A DNA stretch of 9,212 bases from Acidimicrobiia bacterium (GTDB lineage Bacteria; Actinomycetota; Acidimicrobiia; IMCC26256; BP-133), in contig JAICGL010000123.1 of the NCBI GenBank assembly GCA_025923175.1, positions 1 through 9,212 of the forward strand, given 5' to 3'. The notes beneath the pieces are model-generated. The model was not told where the DNA came from. It worked only from the letters and a program-made list of their open reading frames with translations, and did not search any database. Position 1 is the first letter of the stretch. Every line of letters starts with the position of its first letter. A program made the position numbers and the translations under genes. Shown here piece after piece: positions 1 through 6,250 of the stretch.

Positions 1-155
1 AAGGAACGCCGATCCGCGCCGGCCGCTCGGAAGTGCCGTTCCCGGGCGGGGTTCGGTGGCGTCGAGGGCGAGGGTTTCCTCACCGTCGGGCTAGCTGTCC
101 GGGGGGTTCTGATACCGCATCATGTGGTAGTGCGAGTCCCAACCGACGGAAGGTT

Positions 156-896
156 ATGAGGGCGCAGTCGTCGACGAGCTTGTCGGCGCAGTCAGTATCG
201 GCCGTTCTTCTGGCCGGACTGTTTGTCGCGACCGCCGTGCTGGCCCATGTCGCGCCGTCGTCTAGGTCGACAGGGCGAACCGCCTCGACAATGACGTCGG
301 CACCTCCGGCGGTGGCTGCGGTGCCAGTCGCCGGCTTCGAAGCTCCCGCCTGTTCGGCCAGCGTCCCGCAGACCGGCGACGTCGATGGAGACGACCGACC
401 AGACAGAGCGGAGGTCGTAGGCAGAACGGACGCCGACTGGCTTGTGCGGGTTCACCGCGGGTCCGGTCAGGTTGAAGAGGTGATCGTCGCCAGCGAGTGC
501 GCGACCTTGCTTGGCTTCGCCGACGTAAACAGCGATGGGCGACAGGAGATTTGGTTCAAGCCGGGGATCGGGAACACGGCGCACGATTTCAATGTGATCG
601 CCTGGACCGGTGACGCCCTTCGAGTCGTTGTCCGGTCCGAGGTCGAGAACCCGCTCGTCATCGGGTGGGGGTTCTCCGGCGGCGCCACGCTGTGGTGCGC
701 AGACGCCACTGGGGATGGCCGTACAGACATCGTCCGACAAGAGTTCGATCGCAAGGCTGATGGAACTCCCGAAAACGAACGGGAGTTCGTGTATCAGCTA
801 CGAGGCGGTGAGCTAAGGGAGGTCTTCCAAGGCCCTCCCCGGACCTCGCTCCCTGGCACGTCCTCCGCTCTGGTCTGCGGCACCGTCTCTTGGTGA
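156..896 (+). CDS. Exported FG-GAP/VCBS-repeat-like protein, 246 aa
   Basis: The reading frame is open upstream to position 33, but I choose the ATG at 156. It has a purine-rich GGAAGG just before it (148-153, close spacing) and puts a signal sequence at the N terminus: a hydrophobic run at about residues 13-31 (SVSAVLLAGLFVATAVLA) followed by a Ser/Thr/Pro/Ala-rich stretch. The mature part holds three Asp-rich loops of the calcium-binding type seen in FG-GAP/VCBS and integrin-like beta-propeller repeats: DVDGDDRPD (75-83), DVNSDGRQE (123-131) and DATGDGRTD (183-191), about 50-60 residues apart. Four Cys (66, 115, 181, 241) could form two disulfides in an extracellular fold. The protein is probably secreted or loosely surface-bound; no catalytic motif is visible and the substrate is unknown. 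With only three blades' worth of repeat it is short for a complete propeller. The first 155 bases of the window show no convincing gene or promoter. Secretion and repeat type are fairly sure; function is not known. Confidence 0.7.
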   Translation: MRAQSSTSLSAQSVSAVLLAGLFVATAVLAHVAPSSRSTGRTASTMTSAPPAVAAVPVAGFEAPACSASVPQTGDVDGDDRPDRAEVVGRTDADWLVRVHRGSGQVEEVIVASECATLLGFADVNSDGRQEIWFKPGIGNTAHDFNVIAWTGDALRVVVRSEVENPLVIGWGFSGGATLWCADATGDGRTDIVRQEFDRKADGTPENEREFVYQLRGGELREVFQGPPRTSLPGTSSALVCGTVSW

Positions 897-1023
897 TCTG
901 GCCGAAAGGCTGCGCCCGCAAGGTTCCGATGCCGGACGGGTTTCGGCGGTGGCCCTGGCCGGGGCGACGGGCGATCCGGCACAGTGGGGACCGACCGGAG
1001 GACGGAGCACGACGAGGAGCGAC

Positions 1024-1377
1024 ATGGCCAGCTACGCAGTGGGGATCGTCAAGAACGTGCAGGCGGGCCCGGAGATCGTGGAGTACCTGCGCCGCATCGA
1101 CAGCACACTCGCTCCCTACGACGGGCACTTCATCATCCACGGTGGCGAGACAGAGGTGCTCGAAGGGACCAGGCCGGGAACCTTCGTCGTGATCGAGTTC
1201 CCCGACCGTGCCCGGGCCTCGGAGTGGTACGCCTCGCCCGACTACCAGGCGATCATCCCACTGCGCACCGAGAACTCGGAGTCCACGATCTTCCTGATCG
1301 ACGGGGTCGACCGAGACCACAAAGCCACCGACGTGATCGCCCAGCGTTACCCGACGGCACATGCGGGGGGCACCTGA
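1024..1377 (+). CDS. DUF1330 family protein, 117 aa
   Basis: This is a small cytoplasmic protein of the DUF1330 family, which adopts a ferredoxin-like dimeric alpha/beta-barrel fold and has no settled biochemical role. Recognisable family features are the N-terminal strand (SYAVGIVKNV), the central GHFIIHGGETEVLEG segment (about 38-52), the strand FVVIEFPDRARASEWYASPDY (about 58-78) and the PLRTENSESTIFLIDGV end of the domain. About 20 extra residues follow the domain. An in-frame upstream extension exists, but the ATG at 1024 is preceded by GAGGAG (1014-1019) at 4-nt spacing and begins exactly where family members begin. It lies 127 bp after the upstream exported protein, so it probably has its own promoter, although none is clear. 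It converges on the YkgJ-like gene. Family assignment is confident; function is unassigned. Confidence 0.85.
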   Translation: MASYAVGIVKNVQAGPEIVEYLRRIDSTLAPYDGHFIIHGGETEVLEGTRPGTFVVIEFPDRARASEWYASPDYQAIIPLRTENSESTIFLIDGVDRDHKATDVIAQRYPTAHAGGT

Positions 1378-1389
1378 CCAGCCGCTGAT

Positions 1390-1402
1390 GGCGCCTAGCG
1401 CC
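1390..1402. repeat. Short inverted repeat between convergent genes, possible weak terminator
   Basis: GGCGC-CTA-GCGCC forms a 5-bp stem with a 3-base loop in the 47-bp gap between the convergent DUF1330 and YkgJ-like genes. There is no T-run on either side, so an intrinsic terminator is possible but weakly supported. Confidence 0.25.
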
Positions 1403-1424
1403 TGCGAACTCTCAAGGTGCCGCT

Positions 1425-1949
1425 CTAGGTGAGGAAGTCTTCGTGGGATTCGACGGCTCGGACGGCTAGCTCGGTGATGCTGGGGGCGTGGAGCGAGCGG
1501 ACGGCGGCTCGGACGGCGGCGTGGCGCCGGCGGTCGTCGTCGGTGGGGAAGCTGAATTGCCACTGGCCGGCCCGCACGGCGATGTCGAACTTCTCCTCCG
1601 CCTCGGCGTCCACGTCGAGGCCGGTGGCGGTGAAGATGCGGCAGTCGTAGGTGCGGCAGGTTCTGGGGCGGTGCTCGTAGATGGAGCAGCGGCCGTCGAC
1701 GAGCATCGGGCAGTGGCCGCGCTCGTCGTAGCCGAGGAGGACGTGGCCTTTCGACAGCCGGGGGGCGGGGAAGAGCAGCTCGGCGGGGATGTGGGCCAGG
1801 GTGTCGGTCTCGTCGGGGCCGATGGGGACGAACTGCGACGACGTGCAGCAGGCGGTGCAGTCACCGCAGGGCACCTCGGCGTCAGCCTCGCCGCGCAGCG
1901 CGGCCTGCATAGCGCTCAGCCAGGAGCCGAAGGGAAGGTCACAGCTCAT
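1425..1949 (-). CDS. YkgJ-type cysteine cluster protein, 174 aa
   Basis: This protein belongs to the YkgJ/CxxCxxCC family (UPF0153-like), thought to bind zinc or an iron-sulfur cluster; its biochemical role is not established. The cluster motif is C28-x2-C31-x2-C34-C35 (PCGDCTACC), followed by C80, C88, C98 and C103 in HCPMLVDGRCSIYEHRPRTC and RTYDC, the family pattern CxM...G.CxIYxxRPxxCRxxxC. The C-terminal third (112-174) is charged and helical-looking with no recognised domain. The frame stays open for 64 codons upstream, but that extension runs antisense over the anti-sigma gene and looks noncoding. I therefore start at the ATG at 1949 (MSCDLPF), although its ribosome binding site is weak. 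The gene is divergent from the anti-sigma/ECF unit across only 64 bp, so promoters may overlap; a functional link to that unit is not shown. Confidence 0.85.
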   Translation of the reverse strand: MSCDLPFGSWLSAMQAALRGEADAEVPCGDCTACCTSSQFVPIGPDETDTLAHIPAELLFPAPRLSKGHVLLGYDERGHCPMLVDGRCSIYEHRPRTCRTYDCRIFTATGLDVDAEAEEKFDIAVRAGQWQFSFPTDDDRRRHAAVRAAVRSLHAPSITELAVRAVESHEDFLT

Positions 1950-2013
1950 CGTCCGACGACGATAGGCCGTTGTGGTGTAACAAGGTGGCCTCACCGAAGA
2001 CCATTGGAGCGCG
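1950..2013. promoter_or_regulatory. Divergent intergenic region upstream of anti-sigma/ECF unit
   Basis: These 64 bp must contain, or overlap, the start signals for both the YkgJ-like gene and the anti-sigma/oxidoreductase/ECF unit, unless transcription begins inside the flanking genes. I see a GGAG at 2006-2009, 4 nt before the anti-sigma ATG. There is also GGTGTAAC at 1974-1981, reminiscent of GTAAC-type -35 elements of some ECF factors, but no -10 partner at the expected distance. No standard -35/-10 pair is convincing. Confidence 0.35.
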
Positions 2014-2274
2014 ATGTTCCGCAGGCGCCGGCTCAGCTGCCAGCAAATGGTCGAGCTCGTCACCGAGTATCTCGACGGGGTGATGGAGCCTCGGCGGCGC
2101 GCCCGTTTCGAGGCGCACCTGGCGGGCTGTGACGGCTGCACGAACTACGTGGAGCAGTTTCGGACGACCGTGGCGGTCGTGGGGCGCCTCGAGGTCGACG
2201 ACGTTCCCGAACCGGTGATGGCGGAGCTCATCTCCGCTTTCCGCAACTGGGCCGACGATCCCGACGGCGCCTGA
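2014..2274 (+). CDS. Soluble ZAS (zf-HC2) anti-sigma factor, 86 aa
   Basis: This is a small cytoplasmic anti-sigma factor of the zinc-containing ZAS/zf-HC2 type. The metal-site pattern is C9 ... H35-x3-C39-x2-C42 (HLAGCDGC), with the same spacing as the zinc ligands of Streptomyces RsrA (C11, H37, C41, C44), as I recall them. The helix between C9 and H35 (MVELVTEYLDGVMEPRRRAR) is the usual sigma-binding segment. There is no membrane span, and the protein ends in a helix with FRNW (76-79 region), a tail common in this soluble subfamily. The ATG at 2014 has GGAG at 4-nt spacing. It is the first gene of the unit; its TGA is one base before the oxidoreductase ATG. Its likely partner is the ECF factor two genes downstream. 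By analogy with RsrA it may sense thiol oxidation, but many ZAS proteins are not redox-responsive, so that is inference. Confidence 0.88.
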   Translation: MFRRRRLSCQQMVELVTEYLDGVMEPRRRARFEAHLAGCDGCTNYVEQFRTTVAVVGRLEVDDVPEPVMAELISAFRNWADDPDGA

Positions 2275-2275
2275 G

Positions 2276-3673
2276 ATGCCCGACGACAGCTTCGACGTCA
2301 TCGTGATCGGCGCCGGCCCGGCCGGGGAGAACGCCGCCGGCCGTTGCGCCGAGGGCGGTCTCAGCGTGGCCATCGTCGAACGGGAGCTGGTCGGCGGCGA
2401 GTGCTCCTACTGGGGCTGCATGCCGTCGAAGGCGCTGCTCCGCCCCGGCGACGCGGTGGCTGCCGCCCGGCGGGTCCCCGGCGCCGCCGAGGCGGTCACC
2501 GGGCCGATCGACGTGAGCGCCGCTCTCGCCTGGCGTGACTCCATCGCCGGCGATTGGGACGACTCCGGTCAGCTGCCGTGGCTCGAGGAGCGGAAGATCG
2601 CGCTGGTGCGCGCGACCGGTCGTCTGGCCGGGGAGAAGGTCGTGGAGGTCGAAGAGCGCGACGGCACGGTGCGGCGCCTCACCGCGGAACGGGCCGTGAT
2701 CGTGGCCACCGGAACCAAGCCGGTCGTGCCGCCCATCGAGGGTCTGGCCGACGCGCGGCCGTGGGACAACCGCAGCGTCACTGCCGCCAAGGACATCCCC
2801 CGCCGCCTGCTCGTCCTCGGCGGCGGCGCCATCGGTGCGGAGATGGCCCAGGCGATGCGCCGGCTCGGCAGCGACGAGGTCACGGTCGTCGAGGGCATGG
2901 ACCGGCTGCTCGCGAAGGAAGAACCCTTCGCCGGCGAAGAGGTGAAGGAAGCCTTCGAGGCGGAGGGCATCCGGGTTATCACCGGCGCCAAGATGACGGC
3001 GGTCGACCGCCCGGCCGGTGCTGAGAGATTGCAGGCAACCCTGGAGGACGGGACGGTCATCGAAGCCGACGAGATCCTCGTCGCCGTCGGCCGCCGCCCG
3101 GCCACCGCCGACCTCGGACTCGACACCGTCGGCCTCGAGCCCGGCAAGCCGATCGACGTCGACGACCGGTTGCAAGCCAAGGGAGTAGCCGGCGGCTGGC
3201 TTTACGCGGTGGGCGACTGCAACGGCATTTCGCTCCTCACCCACATTGGTAAGTACCAGGCCCGCATCGCCGGTGACGTGATCCTCGGCAAGGACGCCCG
3301 GGATCGCGCCAGCCGTGACATCGTTCCCCGGGTCACCTTCACCGATCCCCAGGTCTGCGCCGTTGGCCTCACGGAAGCGCAGGCCCGCGACCGGGGTCTC
3401 AACGTGAAGGTCGTCGATCACCCCACCGGCGGCGTCGCCGGCGGCAGCGTGACCGCCAAGGATTTCAAGGGCACCAGCCGCCTCGTCGTCGACGAGGACC
3501 GGCGCGTCATCGTCGGCGCCACCTTCACCGGCGCCGGGACCGCCGACCTGCTCCATTCCGCGACGGTGGCGATCGCCGGCGAGGTGACGCTCGACCGGTT
3601 GTGGCACGCAGTCCCGTCCTTCCCGACGCTCAGCGAGGTCTGGCTCCGCCTGCTTGAGTCGTACGGGCTCTGA
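2276..3673 (+). CDS. Class I pyridine nucleotide-disulfide oxidoreductase (FAD, NAD(P)H), 465 aa
   Basis: This is a flavoprotein of the lipoamide dehydrogenase/glutathione reductase/MerA superfamily, full length for the family. Visible elements in order are the FAD dinucleotide fold GAGPAG (G12, G14, G17) with E35 at the ribose position, and the redox-active pair C43-x4-C48 in GGECSYWGCMPSK. Then come ATG (144-146), the second Rossmann motif GGGAIG (182-187), with E206 after its second strand favouring NADH over NADPH, and the FAD motif LYAVGDC (D314). The C-terminal dimerisation domain ends HAVPSFPTLSEVW. The canonical HPTxxE is FPTLSE here: the catalytic-base His position is Phe449, while Glu454 is retained. 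It therefore has the dithiol chemistry but may not handle a standard small disulfide. The ATG lies one base after the anti-sigma stop and lacks its own good ribosome binding site, so translational coupling is likely. Its substrate is unknown; lipoamide dehydrogenase or MerA annotation would be over-reading. Confidence 0.92.
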   Translation: MPDDSFDVIVIGAGPAGENAAGRCAEGGLSVAIVERELVGGECSYWGCMPSKALLRPGDAVAAARRVPGAAEAVTGPIDVSAALAWRDSIAGDWDDSGQLPWLEERKIALVRATGRLAGEKVVEVEERDGTVRRLTAERAVIVATGTKPVVPPIEGLADARPWDNRSVTAAKDIPRRLLVLGGGAIGAEMAQAMRRLGSDEVTVVEGMDRLLAKEEPFAGEEVKEAFEAEGIRVITGAKMTAVDRPAGAERLQATLEDGTVIEADEILVAVGRRPATADLGLDTVGLEPGKPIDVDDRLQAKGVAGGWLYAVGDCNGISLLTHIGKYQARIAGDVILGKDARDRASRDIVPRVTFTDPQVCAVGLTEAQARDRGLNVKVVDHPTGGVAGGSVTAKDFKGTSRLVVDEDRRVIVGATFTGAGTADLLHSATVAIAGEVTLDRLWHAVPSFPTLSEVWLRLLESYGL

Positions 3674-3674
3674 C

Positions 3675-4289
3675 GTGGAGGACGATACTGCGCTGCTGGA
3701 AGCCCTCCGGAAGGGCGACGAGCAGGCGTTCGCATCGCTCGTCCAGCGTTACCACGCCTCGTTGCTGCGGCTGGCGATGTCGTACGTCGCGACGAAGGAG
3801 CAGGCGGAGGACGCCGTCGCCGAGACCTGGCTCGGTGTCTTCAAAGGCCTTGACCGCTTCGAAGGGCGCTCGTCCCTCAAGACGTGGATCTTCCGCATCC
3901 TCATCAACCGGGCCAAGACCAAAGGCGTGCGGGAGCAGCGCAGCGTTCCGTTCTCGTCGCTCGAAGGCGACGGCGACCAGTCCGAGCCGTCCGTCGACCA
4001 GTCCCGCTTCGCCAGTGCCGGCAACTGGTCGGCGCCGCCCCAGTCGTGGGAAGGGATTCCCGAGGACCGGCTGCTGTCGGCCGAGACCCGTTCCGTCGTC
4101 GATGACGCCATCGCCCGACTCCCGGACATGCAACGGGCGGTCATCACGTTGCGGGACGTGGAGGGCCTTTCGGCGCAGGAAGCCAGCGACGTCCTCGGGC
4201 TGACCGAGGTCAACCAGCGCGTGCTGCTGCACAGGGCCCGTTCGAAGGTCCGGGCCCGCCTCGAGGAGTACCTGAGCGCTGCGGCTTAG
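3675..4289 (+). CDS. ECF (sigma-70 family, group 4) sigma factor, 204 aa
   Basis: This is an alternative RNA polymerase sigma subunit with only the two ECF domains. Region 2 spans about residues 18-84 (DEQAFASLVQRYH, EDAVAETWLGVFKGLDRF, SSLKTWIFRILINRAK) and region 4 about 143-196 (DAIARLPDMQRAVITLRDVE, the EASDVLGLTEVNQRVLLHRARSK recognition helix). The linker (about 88-142) is long for an ECF and contains F112-x3-GNW118-x2-PP-x2-W125. This motif recurs, as far as I recall, in ECFs paired with short soluble zf-HC2 proteins. A TTG at 3654 would overlap the oxidoreductase by 20 bases. I prefer the GTG at 3675, one base after that gene's TGA, repeating the spacing of the previous junction. No strong ribosome binding site precedes either, consistent with coupling. 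The gene order (anti-sigma first, enzyme between) is the reverse of the common sigma then anti-sigma order. Confidence 0.9.
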   Translation: MEDDTALLEALRKGDEQAFASLVQRYHASLLRLAMSYVATKEQAEDAVAETWLGVFKGLDRFEGRSSLKTWIFRILINRAKTKGVREQRSVPFSSLEGDGDQSEPSVDQSRFASAGNWSAPPQSWEGIPEDRLLSAETRSVVDDAIARLPDMQRAVITLRDVEGLSAQEASDVLGLTEVNQRVLLHRARSKVRARLEEYLSAAA

Positions 4290-4301
4290 GCCGCCGTCCG
4301 A

Positions 4302-5360
4302 TTACGCCGGGTCGAAGCGGCTGGGCCGGCCGAACCAGATGCAGACGCCGCCGATCGACAGCACGAGCGCGAGACCGCCCAGCGCAAGCAGCAGCGGACC
4401 CCAATCGGTGGACTCGCCCTCGTCCTCCACGCCGTCAAGGAGGTTCATGATCGCCGACGATTCGAGGTTGACGTCGTCCGGCGCGGGAGCGCCCGGAACA
4501 CCCGGCATCGCCTCCGGGCTGGGCGTCAGCGAAGAGGGATCGAACACGGTGCCGGGCGGCAGGGCGTCGGGCGCAACGGGCGTGACCGTCGTCGGCGTCT
4601 CGGTCCCGGCGGCCTTGCTCTTGGCCTTGTCGTCCTTGCCCTTGCCCTTGCCGGCGGAGGTGGTGGTGGGAGCGGGCGTCACGTCGTTGGGCGACACCGA
4701 TACCGGCGGCGCCATGGTCGAGGTGGTCGAGGGAGGGTCGGAAATCAGGAACGGGCGGACCTGCTGTGGCGCGGTTGTGGTCGACGTCTGAGGCGCGGTC
4801 GTCACCGTCGTAGGCGGCTGTGTTGTCGGCGTGGTGGACGGCGCGGTGGTCGTCGTCGTGGGCGGCATCGTCGTGGATGTCGTCGCCGGCCCGGTGGTCG
4901 TGGTGGCCTGGCCGAGCACCCTGACCTCGCCGGTGTTGGCGGCGTTGAACGCGTCGTGGTACCGCACCGTCTTGCCGGGCTCGGCCACGATCATGCAGCG
5001 GCGACCCGGCAGGCGGATGTTCCCGGCCAAGCAGTTCGGGTTGCGATCGTCGAAGCGCAGTTCCGGCCAGCACGGCTCGCCGCCGCGGTCGCCGGGGCAC
5101 ACGCTGTTGTCCTCGAAGGTGACGGTGTGCTGGTCCGTCGTCTGGTCGAGCGTGAACATGAGGACGTCGTTGACGTTGGAGTCCGCGATGACGTTGGGGT
5201 TGAAGCCCGCGTCGGTCACGATGATCTCGAAAATCCGGCGTTCGGCGGCTCCGGCGGGGACCGGCCGGACCGTGAGCAGTCCGAGGGCCATGACCACGAC
5301 GACCGACAGTGTCGCAGCGACGGCATCCAGCAATGAACGCAGGGGGTTCCGACGCTCCAC
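4302..5360 (-). CDS. Secreted, C-terminally anchored cupredoxin-like protein with Thr/Pro-rich linker, 352 aa
   Basis: The domain order is a signal peptide (about 1-39; hydrophobic 12-30, cleavage plausible after PAGA), a cupredoxin-like beta domain (about 41-150), a Thr/Pro-rich low-complexity stalk (about 152-235), a Lys-rich patch (KGKGKDDKAKSK, 238-249), an acidic/Pro segment, and one membrane span (about 321-343) with a short basic tail. It should be tethered to the outer face of the membrane or wall. Plastocyanin-like signs are AGFNPNVI, VLMFTLDQTTDQHTVTF (H78 in the first copper-ligand position) and the final hairpin KTVRYHDAFNAANTGEVRVLG. In that hairpin the usual C..H...M ligands read H135, F138 and N142, so a type 1 copper site looks lost. 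An inserted loop carries four Cys (88, 97, 110, 122), probably two disulfides. I start at the GTG at 5360, set by GGGAGG at 4-nt spacing, not at the more upstream GTG at 5447. The gene ends 12 bp from the convergent ECF stop. Confidence 0.8.
   Translation of the reverse strand: MERRNPLRSLLDAVAATLSVVVVMALGLLTVRPVPAGAAERRIFEIIVTDAGFNPNVIADSNVNDVLMFTLDQTTDQHTVTFEDNSVCPGDRGGEPCWPELRFDDRNPNCLAGNIRLPGRRCMIVAEPGKTVRYHDAFNAANTGEVRVLGQATTTTGPATTSTTMPPTTTTTAPSTTPTTQPPTTVTTAPQTSTTTAPQQVRPFLISDPPSTTSTMAPPVSVSPNDVTPAPTTTSAGKGKGKDDKAKSKAAGTETPTTVTPVAPDALPPGTVFDPSSLTPSPEAMPGVPGAPAPDDVNLESSAIMNLLDGVEDEGESTDWGPLLLALGGLALVLSIGGVCIWFGRPSRFDPA
4658..4907 (-). repeat. Low-complexity Thr/Pro codon tract (stalk of the cupredoxin-like protein)
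   Basis: This is the stretch encoding residues about 152-235, dominated by ACG/ACC (Thr), CCG/CCT (Pro) and GCG (Ala) codons; on the + strand it reads as GTGGTCGTC-like runs. The repetition is imperfect, with no clean tandem unit. Such stalks span the cell wall in exported proteins and are often O-glycosylated in actinobacteria. They also vary in length between strains through slippage. Confidence 0.7.
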
Positions 5361-5545
5361 TGAGCCTCCCAGCCCGTTACCACCCGGAATGTGGGGGTCC
5401 CGGGAGGCGAGTTTTCGTCGGCCGGTGAGGGGTCGGGCCACTCCCACGAATTCGGGACGGCTGGCAGAAATCCTGTCTGAACAGCCCAGATAGCCACGGA
5501 AGCGTTAAATCCAGGTCAACCCTGCCACCGGGGCATGATTCCGGG
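5361..5545. promoter_or_regulatory. Divergent intergenic region between cupredoxin-like gene and pgl
   Basis: These 185 bp separate two divergent genes and should hold at least two promoters. On the - strand a TTGACC at 5514-5519 resembles a -35 box, but no TAnnnT-type -10 lies 16-19 bp downstream. On the + strand TTAAAT at 5505-5510 is AT-rich for this genome but lacks a -35 partner. I see no convincing operator. Confidence 0.35.
5365..5370 (-). promoter_or_regulatory. Ribosome binding site fixing the cupredoxin-like protein start
   Basis: GGGAGG on the - strand lies 4 nt before the GTG at 5360. No comparable site precedes the alternative GTG at 5447, so this site decides the start and gives a standard-length signal peptide. 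Confidence 0.75.
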
Positions 5546-6250
5546 GTGAGCGACATCGAAGTGGAATTCGTGGTGAACGAGCCGGCGCTGGCGAACCGGA
5601 CGGCCGACCTGGTGGCGGCACGGCTGGCCGAGGCGATTGACGCCCGGGGCCGGGCGACCCTTGCGGTGAGCGGCGGCAGCTCGCCGACGGCGTTCTTCGC
5701 CGAGCTGGCCGTGCGGAAGTTGCCCTGGGAGAGCGTGCACGTCTTCCAAGTTGACGAGCGGGTCGCTCCGCCGGGCCCGGAACGAAACCTGACCGGCCTG
5801 CGCGAGGCGCTCCTCGAACGGGTGCCGATCCCCGCCGGCAACGTGCATCCCATGCCGGTCGACGAACCCAACCTGGAGGCGGCCGCCGACGGCTACGGCA
5901 AAGAGATGCGGGCTGTCATCGGGACCGGGGGGCGACTCGATGTCGTCCATCTCGGTCTGGGCGACGACGGCCACACCGCCTCCTGGCCTCCCGGCGACCC
6001 GGTGGTCGACGCCACCCACGACGTCGCCGTCGTCGGCCCGTTCAACGGGCGGCTCCGGATGACGCTCACCCCGCCAGTGGTCAATCAAGCCGACTGGATC
6101 GTGTGGCTGATCAGCGGGGTGGCCAAAGCGGGCGCGCTGCGCGGGCTCCTGGCCGGCGACCCGGCGCTCCCGGCCTCCCGGGTGCGCCGCCACGACGTGA
6201 CCCTGCTGGCGGACGGCACCGCCGGCTTCGGGGTCACCAGCCCGAGTTGA
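5546..6250 (+). CDS. pgl: 6-phosphogluconolactonase, 234 aa
   Basis: The enzyme hydrolyses 6-phosphoglucono-1,5-lactone to 6-phosphogluconate, the second step of the oxidative pentose phosphate pathway, between the two NADPH-forming dehydrogenases; it acts in the cytoplasm. It has the NagB/6PGL fold signatures: AVSGGSSPTAFF (about 41-52, phosphate-binding loop), VDERVAPPGPERN (DER motif, about 73-85), and GLGDDGHTASW (about 136-146; family GLGxDGHTASLFP, with the usual LFP replaced here by WPP). Near the C terminus are RLRMTLT and a GVAKAGALRGLL helix. Length is normal for the family. The GTG at 5546 matches the expected N terminus; its ribosome binding site is poor (CCGGG). An ATG at 5535 opens only a four-codon frame that ends in the TGA overlapping this GTG. 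The usual partners zwf, opcA and gnd are not in the window. Its last 17 bp overlap the convergent egtA 3' end. Confidence 0.93.
   Translation: MSDIEVEFVVNEPALANRTADLVAARLAEAIDARGRATLAVSGGSSPTAFFAELAVRKLPWESVHVFQVDERVAPPGPERNLTGLREALLERVPIPAGNVHPMPVDEPNLEAAADGYGKEMRAVIGTGGRLDVVHLGLGDDGHTASWPPGDPVVDATHDVAVVGPFNGRLRMTLTPPVVNQADWIVWLISGVAKAGALRGLLAGDPALPASRVRRHDVTLLADGTAGFGVTSPS

Noticed and set aside
658..1563. Long - strand open frame of 301 codons across the FG-GAP protein, the DUF1330 gene and the YkgJ-like 3' end
   Set aside because: It is Arg/Pro-rich, has no domain, and crosses genes with clear families on both strands. This is a typical high-GC shadow frame.
2228..3607. 459-codon - strand open frame opposite the oxidoreductase
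   Set aside because: It lies antisense over an unmistakable flavoenzyme, and its Asp/Gly/Ala/His-rich composition is what the complementary frame of such a gene gives.
3654..3674. TTG start for the ECF sigma factor, seven codons further upstream
   Set aside because: The rare start codon has no ribosome binding site; the GTG one base after the previous stop repeats the spacing of the neighbouring junction.
4831..4907. Repetitive GTGGTCGTC-like + strand tract as a tandem DNA repeat or CRISPR-like array
   Set aside because: It is explained by Thr/Pro/Ala codon runs in the stalk of the - strand cupredoxin-like protein; there are no constant repeats with unique spacers.
5535..5549. Four-codon ATG frame ending in the TGA that overlaps the pgl GTG
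   Set aside because: It resembles a minimal upstream ORF, but it has no ribosome binding site and such short frames are common by chance.
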